64,000 nucleotides of DNA from Rhynchopus sp. YZ270_cl-10 (lineage: Eukaryota; Euglenozoa; Diplonemea; Diplonemida; Diplonemidae). Made by a program: the position numbers and the translations under genes. This document shows, in pieces, positions 53,050-61,301 of the stretch (the first letter of the stretch is position 1; every line of letters begins with the position of its first letter). The notes beneath the pieces were generated by a model that was not told the origin of the DNA, did no database searches, and was given only the letters and a program-made list of their open reading frames with translations. The stretch spans positions 806,001-870,000 of the forward strand of contig OZ037883.1 of the NCBI GenBank assembly GCA_964035575.1. The letters are read 5' to 3'.

Positions 53050-53550
53050 TTATAAGACCAGAACGTATTTGTGCGCCGTCCGGTCTGCCCCGTTGAGGTT
53101 ATAGGTGATAGTATCGGTATGCGAAAAGCCGAGGTTGGATACGATTCGCGCACTGTGCACGTTGTCGGGGAGGATCATCGCGACGCATGCGGTGGCTTGC
53201 AGGGAACGTGCTTTGTCTAGACAGATCCGTGCTGCTGATGTACCTAGACCTTGTCCCCAAGCAGACCGTTTAATAAAGTATTCGATCGTGACAGCGCCTT
53301 TCCCCTCTGGGCAGTCATCAGGAAGCCCCTCGACCTGCACCATCCCACACACCCCTTCCCTTTCATTACTCAGCACCCACATCCCCCCCTCAGATACCCC
53401 GCGTCTCAGCAAGACCGGTACCAAATGCTTCCACCCTTTACAAAACCCACTCATGTACCGTGCTGCTTCGATGTCACGCATGAAACAGGCTACTTCCTCC
53501 CGTGTTGCGTCAGACTCATCTGAAATGCATGATGCAGTGACCGTTTGCAT
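53050..53550 (-). CDS. GNAT-family N-acetyltransferase
   Basis: Single exon, 166 aa, ATG at 53550. It has the GNAT order of motifs: a central strand GVCGMVQVEGLPDD, then AVTIEYFIKRSAWGQGLGTS with the acetyl-CoA pyrophosphate loop in the form (R)xxxGQGLGTxA, followed by ALICLDKAR-like helix AARICLDKARS, the TACVAMILPDNVHSARIVSN strand-helix and LGFSHTDTITY. This is closest in style to the RimJ/RimL-like acetyltransferase_3 group (Asn-xx-Ser in the last helix). It would transfer acetyl from acetyl-CoA to an amine; the acceptor cannot be told. Length is normal for the family. No targeting signal is visible. Confidence 0.88.
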   Translation of the reverse strand: MQTVTASCISDESDATREEVACFMRDIEAARYMSGFCKGWKHLVPVLLRRGVSEGGMWVLSNEREGVCGMVQVEGLPDDCPEGKGAVTIEYFIKRSAWGQGLGTSAARICLDKARSLQATACVAMILPDNVHSARIVSNLGFSHTDTITYNLNGADRTAHKYVLVL

Positions 53551-54943
53551 AGGGGAAGGGGGAAAGGGGGGAAGGGTACTGTCAAGAATGGATGGAGGAG
53601 AGTGGTGGTAAGAAGAGAGAATGAGGGAGGGAGAGGGAGGGGGGGAGTCCTTTTATGATTGCCTACAGCGTAGGAGGGTTTGCTATGTGTATTTGACCCT
53701 GTCGTTCTTTGTGAAGCTTCACTGTTGTATAAATATAACTGCGACTCTGCTGAGAGGCTCGGCACATCTGTAATTTTATAGTCCCTGTTGTACACCACAC
53801 TGTTTTGTTCTTCCTTTTTCCTTTCAACATTTTTTTTATTCATTTGCCTTTTTTGTTGTTTGGGGGACACGCCACACGTGTCGGTTCTGTGGAAAAACAA
53901 GACACGAAACTACCTGTGCGCTGCCCCTTTTCAGGTCTATCCATGAAAACTGTATCAATCAAAAAAAAAAAAAAAAACAAACAACAAAGACAGAGTACAA
54001 GAGATGTGCCCCCCTTGTCAGCTGTAGAGTGGTGGTGCTGTAGCAATAAAAAAAAAGGGGGCGATTTTGGAACCTCCAATCGCCCTTCTGGTGTTCTAGC
54101 GAACCCACTCCATTTCGTGGAGATAGGTCATTATTTGAGAAATTCCCCTCCTCCTGTAGCCCATACTATTTGCGATAGCTGGAAACCATTTATGTTTTTC
54201 AAAAAATAAATTCATAACGTAATCGCTAGACTCTCCTTTAAGCCTCTCAGGCTTCAGGTAACCTTGAAAAAAACATGGTATTCTGTTCGTTCTTTGCGAA
54301 AACGAAACAAAACAAATAGTAGAAACGAAACTGATTTCAGAATGTGTTAGTAATAATAAACAAGGGTTTCACGCCTCTCACTCCGCAAGCTGTTTACGTT
54401 ATTTTCCCCCCTGAAGCATGACAATAAGTCTGAATTGGGGGGGGGAAGAAAATAAGCAAGCTTGCGGGAGTTATATTTCCTAGTAGAGAGCTTTGATATG
54501 CAAAACAAACCAAAAAATGAGTTGTTGGTGCTCCGGGGAGGTCGATATTGACCGCTGACAGGTAGTTGACAGATTTCCCATAGCACCATTTGTGGAAGAA
54601 AAAAAATCAATACAAAGATATTGACATCCGTGCAACGTTCATTTGAGAGAGAAAAAATATAGGATGAAGTCTTCAGTATACCTCTCGTGCACACCTGTAA
54701 GGAGAACAGTTGATAAGGTAAGCCTGAAGCCTCAAATGTTTTGCCCTGAGAATATCTGACCCCTGAAAGGTGCTATTATAACACGCACCAACAAAACAAA
54801 AAAAAAAAAAGTACTCCCATTTCCAGGATAGTAATCTCAAAAAATATACATAAATTTCGTTTGATGATGGACTACTATCACAAGATAGTAGTCACGGTTT
54901 TTCTTCACGGGATCCTTAAAAGAGAGCAAATAGAAAAAAATAT
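53551..54943. other. Spacer
   Basis: A/T tracts and one degenerate R1-like stretch near 54229-54262 (TTTAAGCCTCTCAGGCTTCA). No gene recognised. Confidence 0.45.
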
Positions 54944-55237
54944 ACATGGGTCAGTCCATAAACCACCCCCCCCAAAAGGTAACCTGGGGTCCTTATTTTT
55001 ATTTCATCTGGGTTCTACTGGGACTTTCTCCCCGATTTTTTTTTTAATGAACTCAGAGTTAAGTTTCTGGGTTCAATAAAAAAAACGACGAGCAAAAAGT
55101 CCAATTGGAAATATGATGGATACCCCCCGAGAGCAAAATAAACCAACGGTAAAAATTGGTACCCTTGGTTTCCTATAGGTTCCTATAGGAAACCTACATT
55201 TTCCCATAATTTCCCACACAACTTACTTGACAACAGG

Positions 55238-55618
55238 ATGAAAACAAATACAAAAATGGCAAAAGTGAGTAAAACCGTGCAAGGGGCACTGGACTTTGCT
55301 AGGGCTCTGGGGGAAACGCAGTTCTCAGGGGAGAAGACTCGCAAGGAGGTTCTTGCCTACGCGAAGGCACGCAGTTGTTACCGTAGGGGTTTCCGGGAAG
55401 ACGTGTGGTTCAAAGCTTTATGGAAAGCGAGAGGAATATCCCTCATCCTTCACAGGAAGAACACCACCCGTGGGGGACGCGCGGTCCAACTGTATTTCTG
55501 CAGTAACCTGGATGAGTGTGTGGGTGTGCCATCAGAAGGTACGTTTTGCACAAGCCTTCCGCGTGTTTGGAGGCACGGACAACGACGCCGCTGCCATTCT
55601 CCTTGCTGTAAGGGGTAA
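55238..55618 (+). CDS. Basic protein encoded on left arm of the palindrome, unknown
   Basis: The 126-aa ORF starts MKTNTKMAKVSKTVQGALDF. About 100 residues are shared with the ORF on the other arm; the last part runs through the spacer. It is rich in Arg/Lys (TRKEVLAYAKARSCYRRGFR), with an aromatic DVWFKALWKA segment and RGGRAVQLYFC. The composition suits a small nucleic-acid-binding protein, but no known domain is recognised. Unlike the hairpins at 22341 and 49226, the composition is balanced and protein-like, so I think it is or was a gene. Confidence 0.4.
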   Translation: MKTNTKMAKVSKTVQGALDFARALGETQFSGEKTRKEVLAYAKARSCYRRGFREDVWFKALWKARGISLILHRKNTTRGGRAVQLYFCSNLDECVGVPSEGTFCTSLPRVWRHGQRRRCHSPCCKG

Positions 55619-55629
55619 ATACGCGTTGT

Positions 55630-55944
55630 TCACCCCTCCGTACCTTCTGATGGCACACCCACACACTCATCCAGGTTACTGCAGAAATACAGTTGGACCG
55701 CGCGTCCCCCACGGGTGGTGTTCTTCCTGTGAAGGATGAGGGATATTCCTCTCGCTTTCCATAAAGCTTTGAACCACACGTCTTCCCGGAAACCCCTACG
55801 GTAACAACTGCGTGCCTTCGCGTAGGCAAGAACCTCCTTGCGAGTCTTCTCCCCTGAGAACTGCGTTTCCCCCAGAGCCCTAGCAAAGTCCAGTGCCCCT
55901 TGCACGGTTTTACTCACTTTTGCCATTTTTGTATTTGTTTTCAT
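55630..55944 (-). CDS. Mirror copy of the same basic protein on the right arm
   Basis: The 104-aa ORF is identical to the plus-strand ORF over about 100 residues, ending shortly after the arm/spacer junction (VGVPSEG). Identity of the two arms at protein and DNA level points to a recent duplication or to continued correction between arms. Confidence 0.4.
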   Translation of the reverse strand: MKTNTKMAKVSKTVQGALDFARALGETQFSGEKTRKEVLAYAKARSCYRRGFREDVWFKALWKARGISLILHRKNTTRGGRAVQLYFCSNLDECVGVPSEGTEG

Positions 55945-56238
55945 CCTGTTGTCAAGTAAGTTGTGTGGGAAATTATGGGAAAATGTAGGTTTCCTATAGG
56001 AACCTATAGGAAACCAAGGGTACCAATTTTTACCGTTGGTTTATTTTGCTCTCGGGGGGTATCCATCATATTTCCAATTGGACTTTTTGCTCGTCGTTTT
56101 TTTTATTGAACCCAGAAACTTAACTCTGAGTTCATTAAAAAAAAAATCGGGGAGAAAGTCCCAGTAGAACCCAGATGAAATAAAAATAAGGACCCCAGGT
56201 TACCTTTTGGGGGGGGTGGTTTATGGACCGTGCCACAT

Positions 56239-57415
56239 AACGAAAACACAAAGAATGCGTAACCCCGAAGTACTCGAAACAACGGAATGTTTTTCACTCG
56301 CTTGAGAGCGAGTCAGGCGCGGAGTCAGGAGGGTGCATTATTTTTTTTGAGTCTGGCACACTCAACCAGACATACCATGTATGGTGTACATCTAATTTGA
56401 AGGCGGAGAAAAGCTAACTTAACCCCTGAAAACAATTTACCAACAAACAAACAAAAAAGTGAAGCTATTGATGCAGGCACCTCCGACTGACGGCACACAC
56501 AATGTCAGCTCTGATGAAAGCATAAGTACCTTGTCAACAACAGAAGATGTTTAAAAAAATCGGATGTACTTTATTTTCACACGAGCAAAAAATGAAAACA
56601 TAAGGGCGTACCAACAAAATGTAACCCCTTCCCTTATTCTGGGAACAATTGTGATTGGGAGCATTTTTAAAAAAATCCTATTTGGTCAAGAGATAACGTA
56701 TACATAGTCAGATACAGGTGTTTGTTGTATCGAAAATCACTACCACTGACTGATAGGTGGGTTCTGTGCCCAATGCTGCCCAAGAGCTAGAAAGAGGTAA
56801 AGATATGGGTAGATGGCACACCTTGTCCCGAGAGGGGAAAGAAACCCTCTCGTCGGGAACTCTGGTTTGACACCTTTTATTTTTGGTCGATTAGTATCGA
56901 AACAGTAGGCTTGAAATACAAAGGTCCTCCTGTGACCACACAAACCTCTAGTATACAAAGGCTTCGTGACCAGTACACCGAGGAGCAAAAAGAGAAGCTG
57001 AAAGTGCAAACGCCTCGCCGTTCGGCGGAGGGGTAAAAAGAAGAACGGGTTTTGCTGCGGCGGGGGGGTTGGGTAGGAAGCAGCTTACCCTGAGCGAAAA
57101 CAAAGGTGGGGTCGAAAACAAGGTTGATAAAATGAGGAGGGAAAAATCCTGTTTTCATATAAATCTAAATGGTTGGGTTTCACATTTTAATTTATTTTGT
57201 TTCTCCTTTTTTCAGGGGACAAAACGCATATTTGGGTGCGGAAAAGTGCAAAAAAAGGGGTCACCCCTGCGTTAACCCTTCCAGACTATACTGCTAAACA
57301 CACTCCAGGCAGTGCTAGTTCTTGTGCAAGATATTGGAAGGGTGCATTTCGGTTGCTCGCTTTGGTGCTCCGATGCTCCTGGTACGCTCATCTGTCATTG
57401 GTCAGGGAACACCGA
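56239..57415. other. Spacer with R2 and R4 copies
   Basis: R2 at about 56718-56782 (TTTGTTGTATCGAAAATCAC, CCCAATGCTGCCCAAG) and R4 at 56989-57040 (GAAGCTGAAAGTGCAAACGC). No gene recognised. Confidence 0.45.
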
Positions 57416-58162
57416 TCAAATCAGCAGCGTGCACAGCGCCACCCAAATAGAGCAAAACAGATTGACGCAGACATGGAAACTAAGAATTTCCTCAAAAAAA
57501 TAAAAATACACCCCAATTGCGAACACTAGCGACGAGGAGTATTGATGAAGTATGGCCATCGACCCGAAGAAGGACATGAGCGTACTCCCGGTGAACTCCA
57601 AGACTATTGTTACAAAGAAGAGCACGATCCTTTGCAACAGATATGCAATCTGTGCGAACGTCGGGTGCATGATTGTCACGGTGGACCTGGAATGCGTCAC
57701 TGAAGCGACGAGTCTGTAGTGCGACGGCCACGCGTCGTAGTAGCTGTGGATGTGCTGTGTTGAGAACATCCCGTACACCTTCGGGTAAAGGAGCTTTGCA
57801 GCCACCACAGCATTATGGTGGGCATGTGCCGCCATGTCGATGCGTGGTTGCAGTGCCTCTCTCTCTGCAGCGTCCTTCTTCGACAGCTGCAGCGCCTTCA
57901 GGCTTGCGAGCTCGTCCTTCTGTACCTCTACAACGAACCTAGCATGTTTCAGGTCATCCTCGGAGGAGTCTTCTGTGTCGTCAGCTCCCGAGAACGGTGC
58001 CGTGCTGTCTTTCAGGATGCGTGCAAAAGAAGCGAGTACATAATCAATTGCGATATCCATCTGCTCGCTCTCAGGCAACTGCGAGCTTTCAATAACTTCA
58101 GTCCTGCCCGACACTGCTGTGCTCAGCAGCGCTACAGTAAACACCACTGCAAACGCCCGCAT
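57416..58162 (-). CDS. Secretory-pathway membrane protein, paralogue of 60160-60957
   Basis: Starts MRAFAVVFTVALLSTAVSGR, a clean signal peptide with likely cleavage after AVSG. An acidic helical ectodomain follows (EDSSEDDLKHARFVVEVQKD, ALQPRIDMAAHAHH), then LYPKVYGMFSTQHIHSYYDA, a block shared with the neighbour protein. Hydrophobic segments begin at about residue 165 (IAYLLQRIVLFFVTIVLEF). The last ~45 residues after SSSLVFAIG read less well and a GTGTAT there could be an intron donor, so the true C-terminus may differ. The family is not recognised. A CAG after a pyrimidine-rich stretch lies 18 nt before the ATG. Confidence 0.72.
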   Translation of the reverse strand: MRAFAVVFTVALLSTAVSGRTEVIESSQLPESEQMDIAIDYVLASFARILKDSTAPFSGADDTEDSSEDDLKHARFVVEVQKDELASLKALQLSKKDAAEREALQPRIDMAAHAHHNAVVAAKLLYPKVYGMFSTQHIHSYYDAWPSHYRLVASVTHSRSTVTIMHPTFAQIAYLLQRIVLFFVTIVLEFTGSTLMSFFGSMAILHQYSSSLVFAIGVYFYFFEEILSFHVCVNLFCSIWVALCTLLI

Positions 58163-58179
58163 TGTGATGGTATACTAAT

Positions 58180-58200
58180 CTGAGGGTGTTTTGTGGGGGG
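58180..58200 (-). promoter_or_regulatory. Candidate acceptor before 57416-58162 gene
   Basis: Gene-sense CCCCCCACAAAACACCCTCAG ends 18 nt upstream of the ATG (tract shortened by A residues, so weaker than others). Confidence 0.3.
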
Positions 58201-58473
58201 ATACATTACGTAGTGATAAGTAGTGACCTAATCTTAGTCAAAAGGCAGAGATGCAATACATTGGGGGGGATGAGGTTCTTTTCATTTGCATGCTTTTTTC
58301 ATAGGTTTCGAACGCGCGTTCGAAAATCGAAAACGCGCAAATCCAAAATCGGAAAACGCGCACATGAAAAAAAAAAAAAAAAACGCGCAAAAAAAAAAAA
58401 AAAACGCGCGTTCGAAAAGCCGGACGCGCGTAAAAAAAAAAGGGCGTTTTTTTTTTTTTTTTTTCAAACGCGC

Positions 58474-59230
58474 CAGGGTCCTCAACCGTAGACAAAGTCT
58501 GGCCACAGATTTGTCTAAGTTAAAAAAAAAGGCTAAAAAAAAATTTTCGCGCTCCGCGCGAAAAGGTCCTGTACAAAGCTAAAAATTGGGGGCTTTTTCG
58601 TTCATGGCGAACTCATGCGCCTCCGCAACGATCGTCAGGATCGTCTTCCGCTTGCTCCCCTCCCTGTCGTCGTCCGCCAGTTTGGCGCGATCAAACTCCT
58701 TCAACCAGAGTTTGAGCACCTTGTTGGTGTCGTTCTGGTGGTTTTTAAACCCCCTCACCGTCCCCTCCGCCACAAGAAAAAGGTGAAGGGAAGCGAGCCG
58801 GGGTGTCGGACCATCGGGGATGGACTTGTACTTGCCTGAAGACCACAGGTCGTAGTGCGTATCCCCTTTGTTGGGTTCCACCACACGTACCACAGGTGCC
58901 GCAACAGCTCCCTTCTTGAACATGGACACGATGGTGGGCTGTGCTTTGGAGGTCTTGGCAGTGGCAGGCATTTTTGCGGATGAGTTTGTTCAATTGTAGT
59001 TAGTCTGAGGAGGTGGCTTGTGTGGGTGGGTACAATGGGGTCCGCGCAGGTGAGGACTGAGGGAGTCTTGAGGGAACTCATTTTTTTTTTTTGTTTTCAG
59101 TAAAGCTTCTTCTCTTTCAAACCACCCAAAAACCCAAAACCCAGGTTTTGTCTAACTTAGACAAAGCGTTTTTCAAAAAAAAAAAAAATTGTCTAAGTTA
59201 AGGCCTAACTTAGACAGGTTGAGGACCCTG
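58474..59230. mobile_element. hAT-type element inserted in the foldback element
   Basis: The ends CAGGGTCCTCAACC are inverted, with TGTCTAAGTTA motifs just inside. Perfect 8-bp duplications AAACGCGC lie at 58466-58473 and 59231-59238, inside the repeat array of the outer element. It is too short for a full transposase but has one ORF. Confidence 0.88.
58579..58971 (-). CDS. Small protein with PIP-box-like motif, carried by the 757-bp hAT element
   Basis: The 130-aa ORF starts MPATAKTSKAQPTIVSMFKK. The QPTIVSMF stretch has the spacing of a PCNA-interacting box (Q-x-x-I-x-x-aromatic pair, with Met in the first aromatic place) followed by basic residues, as found near the N-terminus of several transposases and repair proteins. 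The rest (YDLWSSGKYKSIPDG, KNHQNDTNKVLKLWLKEFDR, TILTIVAEAHEFAMNEK) is balanced in composition, with no domain that I recognise. Because it fills most of the element and is ATG-initiated, it is probably the element's own gene, perhaps the leading part of a lost transposase. Confidence 0.5.
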   Translation of the reverse strand: MPATAKTSKAQPTIVSMFKKGAVAAPVVRVVEPNKGDTHYDLWSSGKYKSIPDGPTPRLASLHLFLVAEGTVRGFKNHQNDTNKVLKLWLKEFDRAKLADDDREGSKRKTILTIVAEAHEFAMNEKAPNF

Positions 59231-59840
59231 AAACGCGCGTTCGAAAAAGTGGTTTTTTCGAACGCGCGTTTGAAAAACTGGACGCGCGTTCGAAAAAACC
59301 ACTTTTTCGACGCGCGTTCGAAAAACCTCCCCACGTAAACATGAGGCTTCCACTTTTTCGAACGCGCGTTTTTTTTTTTTCGTTTTTCAAACGCGCGTTT
59401 TTGTTCTCGTTTTTTCCGAACGCGCGTTTTTTTCCCGTTTTTCAAACGCGCGTTTTTTTTCGTTTTTTCTGAACGCGCGTTTTTTTTCCGTTTTTTCCGA
59501 ACGCGCGTTTTTTTTTTCCGTTTTTCAAACGCGCACTCGAAAACGCCCAAAAAACGCGAACGCGCGTTCGAAACCTATGTTTTTTACAAAAAAAAAAAGA
59601 ATTTCCTCAATTTTTTTTTAAATTTTTAGCTGGAAGAAGGGTTGCGGCAGAGCAGATACAGCACAACACCTTTGCAAAAAGAACATCATCCTTTCCTCAC
59701 CTCCCCACACCCGCAACGTATATTTTTTGTTCCAAAATGCTAGCAGCCCCTGCCCATCTTTTTTTTCCTTTTTACGCAGACACAAATACTAAAGAGACAA
59801 AAAAAAAAGTTAAAAGAACAGAACTACTTATCTACCACAC

Positions 59841-59913
59841 AAAAAGGCCTTAGTCCATAAGGCTTTTTTGTTTCCTCGACAAAAATCAACCCACTAAAGT
59901 GGGTTGATTTTTG
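59841..59913. repeat. Two short perfect hairpins
   Basis: AAAAAGGCCTTA/TAAGGCTTTTT around a 5-nt loop at about 59842-59870. Then CAAAAATCAACCCAC TAAA with its inverse at 59880-59913, a 15-bp stem with a 4-nt loop. Confidence 0.7.
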
Positions 59914-60159
59914 TGAAGTGAGTTCTTTTTCTGTACCTCAAAATGTCACCCAGGAAGGTTAGGAATGTACGGAGTACAATTTATCCATAAAAGTGGCATT
60001 TCCCCCCTTCCTCCTTTTTTCCCCTTTGAAAACTTGTTTTGTATTAGAGTAGACCCCCGAGGGTGAGCACTATAATTTTCTTTTTAACTCTCCTGGCTGC
60101 GTTCAACGATATTTACTCCTCCTCCTCCTCCTCCCCCCCTTTCCACCTTATATTTCCTC

Positions 60160-60957
60160 TCAGTAGCCAGGTCCCCCCATACGGTTCATCTGTACCCGAC
60201 GGTACTGTGCTTGCTGTGGGAAGCGCCGTGCATGCGCCGCACGCTGCTTGCTGACAATAAGGCAGGAGTAGTAGAGTGCAATCAACGGGACCAGGAAGAG
60301 GGCAATCCCGAGGACCCACATGCCCAATGCTGCTGGGATGTCGAGCACCGAAGATGTGTACTGGTAGATCGTGAACGGCGACATGACGAGGAACTTAATG
60401 AACCCTATCACATACCCAAAGGTGAGCCCCGTAATGAACGACATTGCCATTTTCATGAGAAGGCCCTCAAGGCCGTCCTCTCTGTTGCTGCTCCCGCCGA
60501 GGATCATATCCCACCACATATGGCTTTTGCCGGTTTCGATTGCACGCTCGAAGGATTCGTAGATAACCTCACGGTGCTCTTGGAGGTGCTGCACGGAGAC
60601 TACTCCGTAGAGAGGCTTGATCTTGCGGCGGATGATGTCGACAGCGTACTCTGCTTCCATGTAGTTGCGGGTGGCTTCGTCGATGCGTGGCTGCATCGCC
60701 TTGGCAGCAGCCCCTTGAAAGATGATGCCATTGTCAATCGCACGCTGCTCTGCCTTCAGATTCGTCAGCTTCCTTAACAACGGGGCGGCCACCTTCATCG
60801 CCTCCCCAGTCTCAAGCTGTAACGACATGATCTGCTCCTCCTTGCTCTGCACCAAAGGCACGTCATACTCATCCTCTTCATTGTCATCATCAGACCAGCA
60901 CCACACCTGTGTGCTAAGCAGCACTACAGATGCAACAACCTGCAATGTTGCTCTCAT
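60160..60957 (-). CDS. Secretory-pathway multi-pass membrane protein, paralogue of 57416-58162
   Basis: 265 aa from ATG 60957. Signal peptide MRATLQVVASVVLLSTQVWC, then an acidic start (DDDNEEDEYDV) and a helical ectodomain with AKAMQPRIDEATRNY and IKPLYGVVSVQHLQEHREV, matching LQPRIDMAAHAHH and LYPKVYGMFSTQHIHSYYD in the neighbour. Three hydrophobic segments follow (MAMSFITGLTFGYVIGFI, then one around ALGMWVLGIALFLVPLIALY) and a basic cytoplasmic tail. No known family is recognised. Shared layout, motif order and neighbouring position indicate a tandem duplication later separated by transposons. Confidence 0.78.
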   Translation of the reverse strand: MRATLQVVASVVLLSTQVWCWSDDDNEEDEYDVPLVQSKEEQIMSLQLETGEAMKVAAPLLRKLTNLKAEQRAIDNGIIFQGAAAKAMQPRIDEATRNYMEAEYAVDIIRRKIKPLYGVVSVQHLQEHREVIYESFERAIETGKSHMWWDMILGGSSNREDGLEGLLMKMAMSFITGLTFGYVIGFIKFLVMSPFTIYQYTSSVLDIPAALGMWVLGIALFLVPLIALYYSCLIVSKQRAAHARRFPQQAQYRRVQMNRMGGPGY

Positions 60958-60975
60958 TGTAAAATACTCTGGTGG

Positions 60976-61000
60976 TCTGAAAAATGTAGAAGGGGGAGAA
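60976..61000 (-). promoter_or_regulatory. Pyrimidine tract + CAG before the 60160-60957 gene
   Basis: Gene-sense CTTCTACATTTTTCAG ends 19 nt before the ATG; the strongest candidate 3' acceptor of the set. Confidence 0.5.
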
Positions 61001-61301
61001 GTGGTGATAGGAATAGAGGTGAAGAAGAGTAGGATGGTTGTATAATTCAGTTTGATCATTTGGAAAAAGAGAAGAGAAAATAAGGAGAAAGGGAAGGGGG
61101 GAAAAAGGGGGAAGAGAGAAAAAAGCCCCGCGAAATGGTTGAAAATAAAATAAAATAAAAACAATAGCGTACCCCTCCCCCCCACTGTGATCCAGGTATG
61201 ATGCACCCAATCCCTAACAACAAAAGGTTTCCCGTCCAATATTAAAAATTCCCCCCAAGACTGATAGGTGACTTTGTTTCGTGTCGGTTTTTTTACTTTT
61301 T

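Larger units (their letters stand above)
54948..56234. mobile_element. 1.29-kb palindromic element with a mirrored ORF
   Basis: Arms of about 590 bp (54955-55543 and 55639-56228) are near-identical inverted copies around a 95-bp spacer. The tips read GGGTCAGTCCATAAACCACC on the left and GGCACGGTCCATAAACCACC, inverted, on the right. A 4-bp direct repeat ACAT (54944-54947, 56235-56238) may be the target duplication. Each arm carries the same ATG-started ORF pointing inward. I cannot assign the superfamily. Confidence 0.82.
58300..59579. mobile_element. Foldback element built of AACGCGCGTTCGAA motifs, split by a hAT element
   Basis: Both ends read CATAGGTTTCGAACGCGCGT (inverted). The interior next to each end is an array of GAACGCGCGTT units separated by A or T runs. 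Without the 757-bp insertion and its duplication the element would be about 515 bp. The flanks are T runs, so the target duplication cannot be defined. Confidence 0.75.

Noticed and set aside
59842-59913. Rho-independent-type terminators
   Set aside because: Hairpins resemble them, but the window is clearly eukaryotic nuclear DNA, where such signals are not expected.
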